Below, in pieces: positions 5,035 through 5,194 of a stretch of DNA of 5,194 nucleotides. Origin of the DNA: Angelakisella sp. (GTDB lineage: Bacteria; Bacillota; Clostridia; Oscillospirales; Ruminococcaceae); contig JAAWEO010000157.1 in the NCBI GenBank assembly GCA_022794295.1, forward strand, positions 1-5,194, read 5' to 3'. Within the stretch, counting starts at the first letter, position 1. Each line of letters begins with the position of its first letter. The notes beneath the pieces are model-generated. The model did no database searches. It was given only the letters and a program-made list of their open reading frames with translations, and was not told the DNA's origin. The position numbers and the translations under genes were made by a program.

Positions 5035-5160
5035 GCCGCAAAGCGGCTCCGCCGGAGGCACCAAAGCCGTTCCCAACCTGGCCCGCAGGCCACTTGCCCG
5101 AAGGGCTCCGCTTTTTTCCGCAGAAAAAAGCACCTAATCCGGCCAACGAGCCTCCGGCCG
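5035..5160. repeat. Chain of short palindromes in gene-free GC-rich DNA
   Basis: Six small inverted repeats follow one another: GCCGC-AAA-GCGGC (5035-5047), CTCC-GCC-GGAG (5047-5057), GGCC-CGCA-GGCC (5080-5091), GCCC-GAA-GGGC (5096-5106), GCTTTTTT-CCGCAG-AAAAAAGC (5110-5131) and CGGCC with GGCCG around an 11-nt loop (5140-5160). Spacing is uneven and the units differ, so this is not a CRISPR. The stretch from about 4955 to the right edge shows no supported gene. The minus frame from 5194 to TGA at 5030 is open for 54 codons with a Gly/Ala/Ser-rich product, which could be the tail of a gene beyond the edge but looks like repeat DNA read through. A dispersed intergenic repeat is my best reading; the 8-bp A/T stem may also take part in ending an upstream transcript. 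Confidence 0.45.
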
Positions 5161-5194
5161 CGAAAGCCCGGACGCTGGTAAGCGGGAGCACAAA

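Noticed and set aside
4870..5133. N-terminal extension of 88 residues on the MarR protein
   Set aside because: It would make the protein far longer than the family and contains a near-consensus promoter and palindromic DNA. Family-like sequence begins near the TTG at 4869.
5035..5160. CRISPR array
   Set aside because: The palindromes differ from each other, spacing is irregular, and no direct repeat of 23 bp or more recurs.
5030..5194. C-terminal end of a gene entering from the right edge on the minus strand
   Set aside because: The frame is open for 54 codons, but the Gly/Ala/Ser-rich product has no domain feature and the DNA is a series of palindromes. The evidence is too weak to list it as coding.

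Overview
This window looks like chromosomal DNA of a moderately GC-rich member of the Bacillota, class Clostridia. An Oscillospiraceae-like gut anaerobe is my best guess. The support is indirect: strong Shine-Dalgarno sites (AAAGGAG, GAGGAGG), a near-consensus sigma-A promoter, a TTG start, and GC-rich genes set between AT-rich regulatory DNA. The lineage is an inference, because no phylogenetic marker is present.

All supported genes lie on the minus strand, so transcription runs from right to left. From the right edge: (i) 4870-5194 has no convincing gene. It holds a chain of short GC-rich palindromes and then the marR promoter (TTGACT, 17 bp, TATAAT). (ii) 4417-4869 is a MarR-family winged-helix regulator that probably starts at TTG and is closed by an intrinsic terminator at 4359-4386. 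(iii) 4145-4358 is a compact AT-rich control region with a promoter, a perfect 16-bp palindrome (ATTTGCT-TT-AGCAAAT), one or two degenerate copies of it, and a leader of about 145 nt. (iv) 2930-4144 is a MalY/PatB-type pyridoxal-phosphate C-S beta-lyase. (v) 1585-2913 and (vi) 222-1565 are two different APC-superfamily amino-acid permeases. Gaps of 16 and 19 bp, each holding a strong ribosome-binding site, make genes iv-vi a three-gene operon. (vii) A strong imperfect hairpin (118-160) follows the operon. The AT-rich left edge then carries a promoter-like sequence and the first codons of a possible zinc-ribbon protein cut by the window.

The inferred working unit is a MarR-controlled module for taking up and splitting an amino acid. 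The permeases would import a sulfur amino acid or S-substituted cysteine, or exchange substrate for product. The lyase would beta-eliminate it to pyruvate, ammonia and a thiol or homocysteine. The MarR protein would bind the ATTTGCT palindromes over the operon promoter. The enzyme and transporter families and the operon structure are well supported. The substrate, the regulator-operator pairing and the physiological role are inferences. I see no wholly unprecedented system. The most interesting points are the operator geometry, the pairing of two dissimilar permeases with one lyase, and the palindrome chain.
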